A DNA stretch of 64,000 nt from an uncultured Bartonella sp. (GCA_945285915.1 CALYQL010000009.1:1-64000), one strand, 5' to 3'. Shown: positions 9,870-20,602, numbered from the stretch's first letter. Numbers and translations: made by a program. The notes: generated by a model not told the origin, from the sequence alone.

Positions 9870-11207
9870 TTAAACGGTTTTCGGTAAAGCTTCCAAAAAC
9901 TTGACTGTTTCACCTTGTGACGGAGTTACAATTTCGCCCTGCCACATCACCGTTTTGCCGCGGATAATCGTGCCAACTGGCCAACCTTTTACTTTTTTAC
10001 CATCATAAGGCGTCCAACCGGCTTTCGAACCAACTTGCTCATTGCGGATTGTTTCTTCACGCTTTAGGTCAACAATCGTCAAGTCAGCGTCATAACCCAC
10101 TGCGATACGCCCCTTACGGCAAATATTAAAAATACGGTTTGGACCATGAGACGTCAGATCAACAAACCGTTGTAGCGACAGACGCCCTGCATTGACATGA
10201 TCAAGCATAATAGGAACCGTGGTTTGGACGCCTGTCATGCCTGATGGCGATGCGGGGTAAGGTTTATGTTTTTCTTCCAATGTATGAGGCGCATGATCTG
10301 ACCCCAAAACATCTATTATCCCTTGTTGAACACCATACCAGATGCCATCACGGTGGCGGCTTTCTCTTACCGGTGGGTTCATTTGAATAAGCGTGCCAAG
10401 ACGCGCATAATCATCGGCGCTCAAAGTAAGATGATGTTGGGTTGCTTCTAGTGTTGCAACATCTTTATGCTGCTTGAGAAACTCTATTTCTTCGGCTGTT
10501 GATACATGAAGCACATGTATTCTTGCGCCTGTTTTATGGGCGATTTTAACCAGACGTTCGGTGCAATGCAGAGCAGCAATTTCATCACGCCATATTGGGT
10601 GGGATGACGGGTCACCTTCAACCCGTAAATGCTTGCGTTCGTTCAACCGTGCTTCATCTTCTGAGTGAAAGGCCGCGCGACGGCGCGTATGTTGAAGAAT
10701 TTTGTAAACGCCTTCGTCATCATCAACCAAAAGATTGCCTGTTGACGACCCCATAAAGACTTTAATGCCGGCAGCACCCGGTAAACGTTCAAGTTCTCCG
10801 ACATCATTAGCATTTTCATGTGTTCCACCAACCCAAAATGCAAAATCGCAATGCATGCGGTGGTGTCCACGTTTTACCTTATCTGCCAAGGCTGCTTCTG
10901 TTGTTGTCAGCGGATTGGTGTTGGGCATTTCAAACACTGCCGTAACACCACCAAGGACAGCCGAACGAGAACCACTTTCCAAATCTTCTTTATATTCTCC
11001 ACCAGGTTCACGGAAATGCACCTGACTATCAATGATACCCGGTAAAATATGAAGTCCCTTACAGTCCACTATCTCACCGGCAGAACATGCTGATAATTCC
11101 CCTATTTCTGCGATACGACCGTCAATGATACCAATATCTCTCTCCCCCATACCATCGTGATTAACTACCGTTGCATTCTTAAAAATTTTATCAAATGTTC
11201 TAGACAT
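9870..11207 (-). CDS. pyrC: dihydroorotase
   Basis: 445-residue amidohydrolase that cyclises carbamoyl-aspartate to dihydroorotate in pyrimidine synthesis. The metal-binding motif is DSQVHFREPG (HxH-type), followed by GGVTAVFEMPNTNP, HVLHVS, and GSDHAPHT with the catalytic Asp. The arrangement fits the larger class I/AllB-like dihydroorotases. An allantoinase is a remote alternative, but the HFREPG and MPNTNP blocks favour dihydroorotase. pyrE lies separately at about 24.3 kb. Confidence 0.9.
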   Translation of the reverse strand: MSRTFDKIFKNATVVNHDGMGERDIGIIDGRIAEIGELSACSAGEIVDCKGLHILPGIIDSQVHFREPGGEYKEDLESGSRSAVLGGVTAVFEMPNTNPLTTTEAALADKVKRGHHRMHCDFAFWVGGTHENANDVGELERLPGAAGIKVFMGSSTGNLLVDDDEGVYKILQHTRRRAAFHSEDEARLNERKHLRVEGDPSSHPIWRDEIAALHCTERLVKIAHKTGARIHVLHVSTAEEIEFLKQHKDVATLEATQHHLTLSADDYARLGTLIQMNPPVRESRHRDGIWYGVQQGIIDVLGSDHAPHTLEEKHKPYPASPSGMTGVQTTVPIMLDHVNAGRLSLQRFVDLTSHGPNRIFNICRKGRIAVGYDADLTIVDLKREETIRNEQVGSKAGWTPYDGKKVKGWPVGTIIRGKTVMWQGEIVTPSQGETVKFLEALPKTV

Positions 11208-11272
11208 AAGTCTTGCTCCTTGCAGCTCACTTCTTTACCGATTACGTAAACGGGAGAGGAAAGGCAAGAAAA

Positions 11273-12148
11273 ATGGAACAAAATACGCACTCACTCGCAA
11301 TAAATGATAGAGCTATTATTGAAATTACTGGCCCTGATGCGGCACACTTTCTTGAAAGATTGATTACAACCGATGTTGAAAAACTCAATATGAATGAGCT
11401 TCTGCCGGGTGCTCTCCTTTCCCCACAAGGCAAGGTGCTGTTTGATTTTCTTATTGGCAAATTGGCTAATGGCTTCTTTATCGATATTGCTGACCAATTG
11501 GCTGATACGTTCGCAAAACGGCTAAAACTTTATAAATTGCGATCAGATGTTGAAATTAGTGAGTCTATTAAACAGGTTACGACAATTTCTTGGGAAAATG
11601 ATTCAGTTCAATCACAAAATGATTCAGGTTTCACGGATAAACGCTTTCCAGATAATGAAAAAGTTATACGCCGATATGACAAAAATTCTTCCCTCACTGC
11701 GATTTCTGAAGTAGCTTTAAAACAGTGGAATTTATTACGCATTCAATATGCAATTCCTGAAAGTGGCAAAGATTTCGCCCTTAATGATGTCTTTCCTCAT
11801 GATATCAACTTTGACCAGCTTGGCGCCATTTCTTATAAAAAAGGCTGCTATGTCGGACAAGAAATTGTATCGCGTATGCATCACCGTGGCACCGCTCGTC
11901 GCCGCATATTAATCGCCGAGGCAAAACAAAATTTGCCCTCCTCCGGCACGATTGAAGCAAATGGAAAAACAATTGGCGAGTTGGGCACAGTTATTGATGG
12001 GCAAGCTTTGGTACTTGTTCGAATTGATCGCGCCAAAGCGGCTATGGATGATGGTATAGCTTTGACGGTAAATGATATACCACTAACTTTGCGTATAGCA
12101 CCGAATATGCAATATGATTTTCCTGAAAATATTTCGGAAGGTGAATAG
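11273..12148 (+). CDS. ygfZ: YgfZ/GcvT-like folate-binding protein
   Basis: Folate-binding protein of the YgfZ (IBA57-like) family, which assists maturation of some Fe-S enzymes. The signature KKGCYVGQEIVSRMHHRG carries the conserved Cys. The chosen ATG (11273) follows a good AGGAAAGG ribosome-binding site and begins the conserved N-terminus; the frame stays open 20 codons upstream into the pyrC promoter. Length about 291 residues. Its TAG stop abuts the ATG of the HD gene, indicating an operon with the next two genes. Confidence 0.88.
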   Translation: MEQNTHSLAINDRAIIEITGPDAAHFLERLITTDVEKLNMNELLPGALLSPQGKVLFDFLIGKLANGFFIDIADQLADTFAKRLKLYKLRSDVEISESIKQVTTISWENDSVQSQNDSGFTDKRFPDNEKVIRRYDKNSSLTAISEVALKQWNLLRIQYAIPESGKDFALNDVFPHDINFDQLGAISYKKGCYVGQEIVSRMHHRGTARRRILIAEAKQNLPSSGTIEANGKTIGELGTVIDGQALVLVRIDRAKAAMDDGIALTVNDIPLTLRIAPNMQYDFPENISEGE

Positions 12149-12769
12149 ATGGCCAAGGCTGAAAAAAATCAAGATGGGCAAGCCCGTGCATGGCAACGTA
12201 TGCTATCTGGCCGCCGGCTTGATCTCATAAATCCATCACCACTTGATATAGAGATTAGTGACATTGCGCATGGCCTAGCGCGCGTCGCTCGCTGGAATGG
12301 TCAAACAAAAGGCATATACGCTTATTCTGTTGCGCAACATTCTCTTTTGGTAGAACACATCTATTGCCGTTTGTTCAATTGTCAAACGCCGGATGAAAAG
12401 CAATTAGCGCTCCTGCATGATGCGCCAGAATATGTCATTGGAGATATGATCTCGCCATTCAAAGCGGTTATGGGCGGCAATTACCAGATGGTAGAAAAAC
12501 GTTTGGAAGATGCGATCCATGTGCGTTTCTCCTTACCAACAGACATAAAACCCAAAATACAAAAACAGATCAAGCAAGCCGATCAAGTGGCGGCTTATTT
12601 CGAGGCGGTAACGCTTGCTGGTTTCAACACCGAAGAAGCATTGCGTTATTTTGGTCAGCCAGACGGTGTCACGGCTGAAGGACTGGATCTAACACCAAGG
12701 CCAACACAGCAGGTCGAGGGGGCTTTTTTGGCACGTTTTAATGAAATAGAAGCTGAACGAAACAATTAA
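12149..12769 (+). CDS. HD-domain 5'-nucleotidase (YfbR-like)
   Basis: 206-residue HD-fold protein. Metal-ligand motifs are VAQHSLLVEH, then LALLHDAPEYVIGD (the HD pair), then the downstream Asp in IKQADQVAAYFE. This pattern matches YfbR/HDDC-type enzymes that hydrolyse deoxyribonucleoside 5'-monophosphates. It starts directly after the stop of the YgfZ gene and its own stop overlaps the next start (TAATG), so translation is probably coupled. Confidence 0.82.
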   Translation: MAKAEKNQDGQARAWQRMLSGRRLDLINPSPLDIEISDIAHGLARVARWNGQTKGIYAYSVAQHSLLVEHIYCRLFNCQTPDEKQLALLHDAPEYVIGDMISPFKAVMGGNYQMVEKRLEDAIHVRFSLPTDIKPKIQKQIKQADQVAAYFEAVTLAGFNTEEALRYFGQPDGVTAEGLDLTPRPTQQVEGAFLARFNEIEAERNN

Positions 12770-13281
12770 TGTCGTATCTTGTTGTTTGCCCCTTATCACA
12801 ATTGGAAAAAACAATTCAATTACACCGCCCGCGTGAGATGATTACATTAATGAGTCCGGGTGCTGTCTCGGCACGCCCAAGCACAATTGCTCCTGAAAAT
12901 CATTATTCTTTGACATTCAATGATATTACAGAACCCCGTGAAGGTTACATCCAACCTGTAACGAATGATATTCTTACAATCATCAAAATTGCAGAGCATT
13001 GGGATCAAAAACACCCACTTCTTATTCATTGCCAAATGGGAATTTCACGGTCGACTGCGGCAGCCTTTATAACAGCTTGCTCTTTATTGCCCAAAAAAGA
13101 CGAGCTTCAACTTGCGCTTTTATTGAGAAAATTGTCCCCCTCCGCGACACCAAATAAACTTATGATTGCGCTCGCTGATAATATTTTAAACCGTAATGGT
13201 CGCATGATAAAAGCGATTGAAAGCATTGGTCGAGGGGCTGATGCTTTTGAAGGAACCCCATTTGAGCTTCCCATTGTTTGA
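12769..13281 (+). CDS. tyrosine/dual-specificity phosphatase-like protein
   Basis: 170-residue cytoplasmic protein with a Cys-based phosphatase loop HCQMGISRST (HC-x5-R type, about residues 85-94) and an upstream NDITEP segment that could supply the general-acid Asp. Alphaproteobacterial relatives are annotated as protein tyrosine phosphatases; substrates are unknown. Third gene of the ygfZ-HD-phosphatase operon, overlapping the previous gene by one base. Confidence 0.75.
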   Translation: MSYLVVCPLSQLEKTIQLHRPREMITLMSPGAVSARPSTIAPENHYSLTFNDITEPREGYIQPVTNDILTIIKIAEHWDQKHPLLIHCQMGISRSTAAAFITACSLLPKKDELQLALLLRKLSPSATPNKLMIALADNILNRNGRMIKAIESIGRGADAFEGTPFELPIV

Positions 13282-13526
13282 TAATCGACAAGGTAAAACA
13301 AACAGATCGGTACTTCACAACTCAGTAAAATTGATGAATTCGTGACAGATGGTCATCTGTGGCTTTGTTGACTATCCGTTGAGCCATAAACCATAAACAA
13401 TCATAAGGCTGCGATTACCCAGATATGATTGCTTGAAAATAACCGCATTATTGCCTGCTCAATGAACATCAATTTCATATTGCTAATGAATTAAGACTCA
13501 TATTGATAATCATTAAAATTGCGAGC

Positions 13527-14351
13527 TTATGACACTTTTTTAACGCTATAAGTTTCGGCTTCTCCCGGAAAAGCGCGGCTTTTAACATCTGAAGCATATC
13601 GTTTTATTGCTTCATCCATTGCATTGCCCAGTTCCCCATACTGGCGAACAAACTTAGGCGACCACTCGTTAAAGCCAAGCATGTCTTCAGTAACAAGAAC
13701 TTGCCCATCACATTGGTTGGATGCGCCAATTCCAATTGTCGGTATGGCAAGCTGGCGCGTAATTTTAGCGGCTAATGGCTCCACCACCCCTTCCAACACA
13801 ATTGCAAATGCTCCAGCGGCTTCAATTGCAGCGGCATCAGCTTCTATATTTGCCCATTCGGACTGGTCGCGACCTTGTGTCTTAAAACCACCCAAACTGT
13901 TGAAAGATTGCGGTGTTAAGCCAATATGCCCCATGACTGGTATTCCACGCCGTGTCAAAAAGCGGACTGTTTTTGCCATATGCAAGCCACCTTCAAGTTT
14001 GACGGCGCCGCATCCGGTTTCCGACATAATACGAGAGGCATTGGTAAATGCTTGTTCTGGGCTTTTTTCATAAGAGCCAAATGGCATATCAATAACAACC
14101 AGCGCAGATGTACTACCGCGTGTTACAGCTGCTCCATGGGCAATCATCATATCAACATTGACTGGCAAGGTTGAATCAAAACCATAAACAACCATTCCCA
14201 AACTATCCCCCACCAAAAGAAAATCACAGTGAGGATCAGCGATACGGGCGGCATAAGTGGTATAAGCTGTGAGTGATACGATTGGATCACCACCTTTACG
14301 CGCCCTAATTTGAGGTGCGGTCATACGTTGAACTGGTTTTTGAGAGCTCAT
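13527..14351 (-). CDS. panB: ketopantoate hydroxymethyltransferase
   Basis: First committed step of pantothenate synthesis: transfers a hydroxymethyl group from methylene-tetrahydrofolate to alpha-ketoisovalerate. 274 residues, TIM barrel. Characteristic motifs are [36 protein letters not shown] and the AVKLEGG metal/substrate region. The ATG has a strong AAGGAG site eight bases upstream, located in the gap of five bases after panC. Operon order is panC-panB. Confidence 0.95.
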   Translation of the reverse strand: MSSQKPVQRMTAPQIRARKGGDPIVSLTAYTTYAARIADPHCDFLLVGDSLGMVVYGFDSTLPVNVDMMIAHGAAVTRGSTSALVVIDMPFGSYEKSPEQAFTNASRIMSETGCGAVKLEGGLHMAKTVRFLTRRGIPVMGHIGLTPQSFNSLGGFKTQGRDQSEWANIEADAAAIEAAGAFAIVLEGVVEPLAAKITRQLAIPTIGIGASNQCDGQVLVTEDMLGFNEWSPKFVRQYGELGNAMDEAIKRYASDVKSRAFPGEAETYSVKKVS

Positions 14352-14356
14352 CGCGC

Positions 14357-15208
14357 TTACTCCTTGCCTAAAACATGCTGGTCGATCAATCGTACAGAAC
14401 CAAAACGCACAGTCAACAAAAGAACGGTTGGTTTTGCGATCATACCGTCAACATCTTCAAATGTTGCAACATCACGAAAATCAGCGGCTTCAAGTACGGC
14501 ACGCGGTTCTTGCGCAACAACATCTGCAATCGCTTGACGCAAAGTCTCGATATTCCTCTCGCCATTCTGAAATAATTTTTCAGCAACTTTCCAGCTTTTT
14601 GGAACAATGACAGCTGCTTTTCTATCCTCGGCTGTTAGGAGTTGATTGCGCGATGAACTCGCGACACCATCGGTATCGCGTAAAATAGGCATTCCAACAA
14701 TCTTTACCGGAAAAGCCAAGTCTTCAACCATTCGGCGAATGATAACGACTTGCTGAAAATCCTTCTCGCCAAAAAATGCATTATCTGGCTGAACAATATT
14801 AAATAATTTTGCAACAACCGTCGTTACCCCACGGAAGTGTCCAGGGCGCAACTTTCCAATCAACATATCTGATAAATTGGCAACTTCGACCGAAGTTAGA
14901 TTTCCGGCAGGCCACATTTCTTCAACTGAGGGTGCAAAAACATAGTCCACACCGGCTTCTGATAGAAGCTTACAATCGCCTTCAAGATCACGTGGGTAAG
15001 AATCGTAATCCTCACCTGGACCAAATTGCTTCGGATTAACAAAGATAGAGACAATCGTGCGATCACAATCCTGCTTGGATTGACGAACCAAGCTGATATG
15101 ACCGTTATGTAATGCCCCCATCGTTGGCACAAGACCAACGGTCAAATTATTAGTGCGATCCTGCATTAACTGCTGACGCACCTCGGTAATTTTGGTAAAT
15201 ATTTTCAT
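14357..15208 (-). CDS. panC: pantothenate synthetase
   Basis: ATP-dependent ligase joining pantoate and beta-alanine. Motifs: [15 protein letters not shown] (HIGH-type nucleotide-binding loop), [21 protein letters not shown] (partial family signature), FGEKDFQQ and the KMSKS-like ASSSRNQLL segment. ATG 15208 starts the conserved N-terminus ([10 protein letters not shown]), giving 283 residues; a frame extension to 15256 is probably untranslated. Directly upstream of panB. Confidence 0.94.
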   Translation of the reverse strand: MKIFTKITEVRQQLMQDRTNNLTVGLVPTMGALHNGHISLVRQSKQDCDRTIVSIFVNPKQFGPGEDYDSYPRDLEGDCKLLSEAGVDYVFAPSVEEMWPAGNLTSVEVANLSDMLIGKLRPGHFRGVTTVVAKLFNIVQPDNAFFGEKDFQQVVIIRRMVEDLAFPVKIVGMPILRDTDGVASSSRNQLLTAEDRKAAVIVPKSWKVAEKLFQNGERNIETLRQAIADVVAQEPRAVLEAADFRDVATFEDVDGMIAKPTVLLLTVRFGSVRLIDQHVLGKE

Positions 15209-15279
15209 CGAGTTATGTACCCCATATATGCTGTGGCATGTTATAATGGGGCACATAGCAAATGTTAATATCTTGACTT

Positions 15280-15780
15280 TTATTTTTGTGGCATAACGCC
15301 GTAGCCCGCAACCATGGCCTCGGCAATTTTCACTTCCATAGCATTTGTTGCGCCACTTACGCCAACAGCCCCTACCACTATATCATTATTTATCACTGGT
15401 ACGCCACCGCCTAACGGCATCATATGGGGCAGATTTGCGATTGCCTGCTCATCGCCATTGACACGCTGCATATTTACGGAAGTTTTAACACGGTAAAGTG
15501 CTGCTGATCTTGCTTTTGCAATCGCCGCATCGACACAACTGAAAGGCGCTCTATCCATACGATCAAAAGCAATCAATGTACCAGTTGCATCGACCACCGC
15601 CATACACACATTGACCTTTAAATTTTCAGCTGAGGTTTGACCCTTATTGATAAGCATACGGGCATCGTTCAAAGCTAGAACACTAACTGCATACTCAGCC
15701 ATTGCAGAGGTTGCAAACACAGAAGCAGCGGCGACCATAACCATAACTTTTTTTATCGGATTTTTCATTGGCTTACCCAT
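15280..15780 (-). CDS. exported GlcG/HbpS-family (DUF336) protein
   Basis: 166 residues, with a signal peptide (VMVMVAAASVFATSAMAE, cleavage after AMA) and one GlcG/HbpS domain. Family members bind small ligands, in some cases haem, or act as accessory subunits. Visible conserved blocks are the VVDATGTLIAFDRMD loop and the Gly-rich PLGGGVPV...VGAVGVSG core. ATG 15768 (MKNPIKK) is an alternative start. It lies 72 bp upstream of panC on the same strand, with no functional link evident. Confidence 0.8.
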   Translation of the reverse strand: MGKPMKNPIKKVMVMVAAASVFATSAMAEYAVSVLALNDARMLINKGQTSAENLKVNVCMAVVDATGTLIAFDRMDRAPFSCVDAAIAKARSAALYRVKTSVNMQRVNGDEQAIANLPHMMPLGGGVPVINNDIVVGAVGVSGATNAMEVKIAEAMVAGYGVMPQK

Positions 15781-16382
15781 ATTTTAGACGTAGAATCAAA
15801 CAGTTGCATTGGCGGAAATATTTTTCCCGTTCGCTTTACAAAATATAATGCGCGAATGATGCTTGCGCCATGTTATTTTATACTCATCGAAGATAAAATT
15901 ATTCGCTTGAAATTCATTCTGTAGATTAGCAAAACAGAAAAATAATCAGACTTCACTAAAGAATTGCACCTCCCAAAACCAACGCAATTTGTCGTGCGTT
16001 TATTTAAACAAACAAACAAATGTAAAGGAAAGACTAATAAGCCAAATTATATTATGGACAAATTGACGCAAGCGCTGTCTTATTCACCGGTTAAATTATA
16101 TCTGAAACGAAATAATGGATAATGGATTGAAAAACGTACGCGTTTATTGGCAATAAATCAGATGCTTACTACGTTAACACACCGATAGAGATAGATATTT
16201 ATTGGATAGATTTTTATCGGCATTGATCGCACGTTAAAAGTGTTGTCGCATCATTTCCATCACTTTAACGTAATGAACATTAAAAATATTATTTTAAAAT
16301 TTGCATCAATTGATAGTCAAATTCCAAAAAAGCCAAGCTTTACCAGAATTTGACATCCAAACAGAGTTTAACGGTAAATCTG
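15781..16382. other. intergenic region, 602 bp
   Basis: AT-rich sequence with no open frame of convincing length, no tRNA-like fold and no clear terminator. It presumably includes the promoter of the DUF336 gene. Nothing further recognised. Confidence 0.4.
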
Positions 16383-17105
16383 TCACTTATTATGAATCAT
16401 GCGAATAAAGCCATTACGCACTTCCGGTGGTTCCAAACCACGGGCTTCCCAGACATGGCGGGCAAGAAAATACCCTGTTAAACTGAAACCTTGGACAATA
16501 TCGTCGTAATTATTGGGTCTTGTATTTTTTTTGACTAAGAATTCCGGCAGAAAAATCAACTTGTCTTTCCAAGGTTCACCGGCTTCTCGACTAACCGCCC
16601 TTGCGGATTTTGGAGAAACATAGATCAAATTTTCATGCGTGCCAGTTGCAGCACATTGTGTCAGATCAAGACCAAAACCTAAAGCTTCCAACAAGCGCAC
16701 TTCAAATCGAACGAGCAATTCCCCTGTTACCAATAAATCATCAAAATTATCAATGATGAGCTGTAATATATCAAAAAGGATTGGATAAGGATCACGTTCT
16801 GGCAAAAGTCTTAAATGCGCAGCCGCCAATTGCAAACCATAAAGCGCATAAGGCAATATCATGATTTGCGATGCATTAAAGTCAATCGCTTCAATACGAA
16901 AAATGCCTAAATGTTCATCCAACCGTGCGCGCCATTCGGCATCAACTTTATTGCCCGGTTGCAAAACCGCACTCATTCTTCGAGACCGCCCGCCTTTCAC
17001 AATTCCCATATGACGCCCATGATCACGCGTCATGACTTCTGCAATTGCGCTGGTCTCTCCATGTTGTTTAATTCCAAGAATGAATGCGTGTTCTTTCCAT
17101 TCCAT
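16383..17105 (-). CDS. recO: DNA repair protein RecO
   Basis: 240-residue recombination mediator that loads RecA with RecR. N-terminal OB fold (EHAFILGIKQHGETSAIAEVMTRDHG) followed by a helical domain with LRLLPERDPYP and LLEALGFGLDLTQC blocks. The four-Cys zinc cluster of many RecO proteins is incomplete here (one CAATG segment), as in other alphaproteobacteria. Last gene of the lepB-rnc-era-recO block, two bases after era. Confidence 0.92.
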   Translation of the reverse strand: MEWKEHAFILGIKQHGETSAIAEVMTRDHGRHMGIVKGGRSRRMSAVLQPGNKVDAEWRARLDEHLGIFRIEAIDFNASQIMILPYALYGLQLAAAHLRLLPERDPYPILFDILQLIIDNFDDLLVTGELLVRFEVRLLEALGFGLDLTQCAATGTHENLIYVSPKSARAVSREAGEPWKDKLIFLPEFLVKKNTRPNNYDDIVQGFSLTGYFLARHVWEARGLEPPEVRNGFIRMIHNK

Positions 17106-17107
17106 GG

Positions 17108-18013
17108 TTAATTTGAAAAATCCAATCCCATTTCGCGGTAACGTTCAGGATCATTGCCCCAATTGTCGCGAACTTTGACGAACAGAAAAAGATGAACATT
17201 CTGTTCCAAAATTTCCATCAATTCTTTTCTGGCTGCCTGCCCTATCGCCTTAATTGTTTCACCTTTGGCACCAAGAACAATCTTTTTTTGCCCATCACGC
17301 TCAACGTAAATCACCTGATTGATTTTTACTGAACCATCAGGGCGCTCTTCCCAAGTTTCAGTTTCAACAGTTGAGGCATAGGGCAGTTCATTATGCAAAC
17401 GTAAATAGAGTTTTTCTCTCGTTATCTCTGCAGCTAATTGGCGCATAGGCATATCGGAAATTTCATCTTCCGGATAATACCATGGTCCATTAGGTAGCTC
17501 TTTACATAAGTATGCAAGCAGATCCCGACAGCCAGAACCATTGAGCGCGGACACCATGAAAGTGCGTGTAAAATGCGCCTGCTCATTAAGCTTTGCAGTC
17601 AACTCTAGCAAGATTGGACGGGCGATGACATCAACCTTATTCAAAACAAGAATTTTTTCCTGGTTAATTTTCGGCAATGTCTCCAAAATGGCTTCAACCT
17701 CTTCATTGATGCCGGCTTGTGCATCAATAATCACCATAACAATATCAGCATCTTTGGCGCCATTCCATGCCGTAGATACCATCGCGCGATCAAGTCTCCG
17801 ACGTGGACTAAAAATACCTGGTGTATCAACAAGCACAATCTGGGCGTTATCATGCACGACAATTCCGCGTATCAAGGCACGTGTCGTTTGTACTTTATGG
17901 GTGACGATAGAAACTTTTGTTCCAACCAACTGGTTAACAAGGGTTGATTTTCCAGCATTCGGGGCGCCGATTAGCGCAACAAAACCTGATTTTGTCTGTA
18001 ATGTCTCATTCAT
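17108..18013 (-). CDS. era: GTPase Era
   Basis: 301-residue GTPase needed for 16S rRNA maturation and 30S assembly. G1 is GAPNAGKSTLVN, G3 is VDTPGIF, G4 is LNKVD, and G5 is around VSALNGSG. A C-terminal KH RNA-binding domain has the GAKGETIKAIGQAARKEL core. The start overlaps the end of rnc by eight bases, a classic coupled arrangement. Confidence 0.96.
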   Translation of the reverse strand: MNETLQTKSGFVALIGAPNAGKSTLVNQLVGTKVSIVTHKVQTTRALIRGIVVHDNAQIVLVDTPGIFSPRRRLDRAMVSTAWNGAKDADIVMVIIDAQAGINEEVEAILETLPKINQEKILVLNKVDVIARPILLELTAKLNEQAHFTRTFMVSALNGSGCRDLLAYLCKELPNGPWYYPEDEISDMPMRQLAAEITREKLYLRLHNELPYASTVETETWEERPDGSVKINQVIYVERDGQKKIVLGAKGETIKAIGQAARKELMEILEQNVHLFLFVKVRDNWGNDPERYREMGLDFSN

Positions 18014-18713
18014 GCTCTTTACTTTCAGCAGGTTCCCATACGCCTTCTCTTATTAACAGCCGTTCAGCGGCCGCACGCTCTGCGTGACGCTTTGAACCGC
18101 CTTTGCCCGTTTCTGGTGCAAAACCAGAAATTCTAACCTCAACTTCAAACACAGGGTCATGATCGGGACCGCGGCGTCTTACAACGCGATATTGCGGTTG
18201 TGCGCCATTCTGCGTATGTGCCCATTCCTGCAATTCGGTTTTTGCATCACGCCTTGCCGCATCGGATTGACGTGCGCGATCTTGCCAATACCGATTTATA
18301 AACGGACGTACCGCATCAAGCCCATCATCAAGATAAATTGCAGCAATCAATGCCTCAACAACATCGGCATGCATATTTGCCAACCGACGCTCGTCGAGAT
18401 TCTTCATCTCCGCCCCAACATAGATGATATCGGGCAAGCCAATTTCCAGCGCAATTTCTGCACAAGTTTCAGCATTTACAAGGCCATTAAGCCGTACCGA
18501 AAGTTCCCCTTCGGTTGCCGTTGGGAAAAAACTACAGAGCATTTCAGATATTAAGAGTCCCAATACACGGTCACCCAAAAACTCCAAACGCTCATAATTT
18601 CCTTGCCCCGCATCTTGAACACTGGAATGGGTCAATGCACGGCGCAAACGGTCTTCGTTTTTAAAAATATGCCCTGTTGCTTCTTGAAGTCTCTCAATTT
18701 TTTGGCGATCCAT
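18006..18713 (-). CDS. rnc: ribonuclease III
   Basis: Double-strand-specific endoribonuclease of 235 residues. The catalytic signature ERLEFLGDRVLGLLIS is intact, a second acidic pair is present in DVVEALIAAIYLD, and a dsRBD occupies about 155-225 (KTELQEWAHTQ... to GSKRHAERAAAERLL). Lies 11 bp downstream of lepB and overlaps era by eight bases. Confidence 0.96.
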   Translation of the reverse strand: MDRQKIERLQEATGHIFKNEDRLRRALTHSSVQDAGQGNYERLEFLGDRVLGLLISEMLCSFFPTATEGELSVRLNGLVNAETCAEIALEIGLPDIIYVGAEMKNLDERRLANMHADVVEALIAAIYLDDGLDAVRPFINRYWQDRARQSDAARRDAKTELQEWAHTQNGAQPQYRVVRRRGPDHDPVFEVEVRISGFAPETGKGGSKRHAERAAAERLLIREGVWEPAESKEHE

Positions 18714-18724
18714 GAGATTGCACC

Positions 18725-19510
18725 CTATTTGTCAGGTGGAAAATATTGGATTGTTTGCACAAAAGAAAACAGTCTTCCCCATCTTATATCAAATGGCCAA
18801 CGCCACAATTGCCAAGCGCTTGAACCATTACCAATGGAAAAGAAAATTAAATTTGCGCGACCAATAAGGTTTTCGGCTGGAACATACCCGACATTTAAAC
18901 GACTATCATCTGAATTATCACGATTGTCACCCATCATGAAGTAATATCCTTGCGGAACCTCAAAAACTTTTGTGTCGTCCACCTGCGGAAAATATCCAAG
19001 ATCTAATGTGTTATATGTTACGCCGTTCGGCAAGGTCTCACGATAAACATCAACCGGACGTGATACTTCTGTGACATCGGTATTATCAATTTGACCGACA
19101 AAGTTACGTTGAACGGCCTGATCGTTAATATAAAGCACACCTTGCCTTACTTGGATTCTGTCACCAGGAAGCCCTACCACACGTTTGATGTAATCCACAT
19201 TGGGATTCGACGGCAAACGAAACACAAGCACATCGCCACGTTTTGGTTCTGCAGACCAAAAACGCCCAGAAAATAGATTGGGTGAAAAAGGCAGCGAGTA
19301 TTTGGAATAACCATAGGCATATTTCGATACGAATAGATAATCGCCTACCAATAAAGTTGGACGCATCGAGCCAGAAGGAATTGTAAATGGCTGAAAGAAA
19401 AAGGTACGAATAACCATTGCCAAGATGAGCGCTTGGATGACAACGGAAAAAAATTCTTTCATTCCGCCCTTTTTCTTCGGAGCTTTTCCAGACGGTTCAT
19501 TATTATACAT
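18725..19510 (-). CDS. lepB: signal peptidase I
   Basis: Membrane-anchored serine/lysine protease that removes signal peptides. One N-terminal membrane segment (about 20-40). The catalytic Ser lies in SGSMRPTLLVGDYLFV and the catalytic Lys in DYIKRVVGLPGD. Boxes D/E are YFMMGDNRDNSDDSR and VGYVPAENLIGRA. 261 residues is normal for the order. An AAG-rich Lys cluster precedes the membrane segment, matching the inside-positive rule. Confidence 0.95.
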   Translation of the reverse strand: MYNNEPSGKAPKKKGGMKEFFSVVIQALILAMVIRTFFFQPFTIPSGSMRPTLLVGDYLFVSKYAYGYSKYSLPFSPNLFSGRFWSAEPKRGDVLVFRLPSNPNVDYIKRVVGLPGDRIQVRQGVLYINDQAVQRNFVGQIDNTDVTEVSRPVDVYRETLPNGVTYNTLDLGYFPQVDDTKVFEVPQGYYFMMGDNRDNSDDSRLNVGYVPAENLIGRANLIFFSIGNGSSAWQLWRWPFDIRWGRLFSFVQTIQYFPPDK

Positions 19511-19595
19511 TCACGTTCTGCCTTTTTGTAATGGCCAAAATTTGGTTTATGTGACGCAGTTTACCCAGATGCCTTTGTATATACTTTTATTGATT

Positions 19596-19997
19596 TTAAC
19601 CAATAGAAACTGCTTCAATAATGACAAATGCCTGAGCCCAAGGAAAATCATCAGTTATTGTCAAATGAATAACCCCTTTGTGGTGTTCCGGAATAAGACG
19701 GTTAAAAACCGTCAATGCGCTATTGGTCAGTTCCATTGTTGGGCGACCACTTGGTAAATTGACAACGCCCATATCTTTCCACCAAACACCGTGGGCGATA
19801 CCGGTTCCCAATGCTTTGGCACATGCTTCTTTTGCTGCAAAGCGCTTGGCATAAGAGGCAGCACGCATTTTTCGGCTATCTGATTTCTTTCGTTCAATTG
19901 GTGTAAATACACGCTCAACAAAACGATCGCCAAATTTCAAAAGTGTTTTTTCGATCCTACGCATATCGATTATATCACTGCCCAACCCGACAATCAT
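19596..19997 (-). CDS. acpS: holo-[acyl-carrier-protein] synthase
   Basis: 133-residue phosphopantetheinyl transferase that activates acyl carrier protein. Motifs are [14 protein letters not shown] (Mg-binding Asp) and [15 protein letters not shown] (catalytic region). Its start overlaps the end of the DUF2062 gene by four bases. lepB follows 85 bp downstream. Confidence 0.93.
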   Translation of the reverse strand: MIVGLGSDIIDMRRIEKTLLKFGDRFVERVFTPIERKKSDSRKMRAASYAKRFAAKEACAKALGTGIAHGVWWKDMGVVNLPSGRPTMELTNSALTVFNRLIPEHHKGVIHLTITDDFPWAQAFVIIEAVSIG

Positions 19998-20602
19998 TGC
20001 AAAACTTCCTGCTCAGCCTCTTTGAGGCGTAATTTTAGCTTTTCTGCCATTTTTTCCTTATGGCGTTTTTGAAATTGGAAGGTTGCCCGATAAGCGCATA
20101 TATATGATAGGGAACCCAAAATTGCTCCCAGTACAACGCCACCCAAAATAATGGGCATCATAACTGGTTCCCACGCCTCTAACAGGCTGCTCCATGCTTG
20201 CGATAGCGATAAACCATCAAACATCTGTCTTATTTCAGACAATGGTATGGCCTGTACATTACCAAAAGCCGATAAAAGCATATGGCCAATTTTATAATCT
20301 GCCATGACTATTGGTAAAAATGTCAATGGATTGGAAAGAATTGTACCAAGAATGGCTGCGGCGATATTACCACGCAAAAGCCAAGCGACGATGCCCGCCA
20401 ATATAATATGAAGCCCGACAAATGGTGAACTTGCTGCAAAAACACCAATAGCCAACCCCAATGCAACCTGATGTGGCGTTGCCGATATGCGTAACAACCT
20501 TTTACCATAATACCGCAATGAGCGTGAAAATGAACGCCTTGGCCATAGCCACAGACGGATACGCTCTATAAAGCTAATAGGTTTTCTTCGACGAAAAAGC
20601 AT
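19994..20602 (-). CDS. DUF2062 membrane protein
   Basis: 202-residue inner-membrane protein with about four hydrophobic segments. The DUF2062 core is seen in [21 protein letters not shown] and NPLTFLPI. Function unknown. It is the first gene of the DUF2062-acpS-lepB-rnc-era-recO block, a gene order well conserved in Rhizobiales, and overlaps acpS by four bases. The C-terminus is charged and possibly coiled. Confidence 0.82.
   Translation of the reverse strand: MLFRRRKPISFIERIRLWLWPRRSFSRSLRYYGKRLLRISATPHQVALGLAIGVFAASSPFVGLHIILAGIVAWLLRGNIAAAILGTILSNPLTFLPIVMADYKIGHMLLSAFGNVQAIPLSEIRQMFDGLSLSQAWSSLLEAWEPVMMPIILGGVVLGAILGSLSYICAYRATFQFQKRHKEKMAEKLKLRLKEAEQEVLQ

Noticed and set aside
13624..14073. 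149-codon open frame antisense to panB
   Set aside because: Shadow of panB; composition follows panB codons read in reverse.
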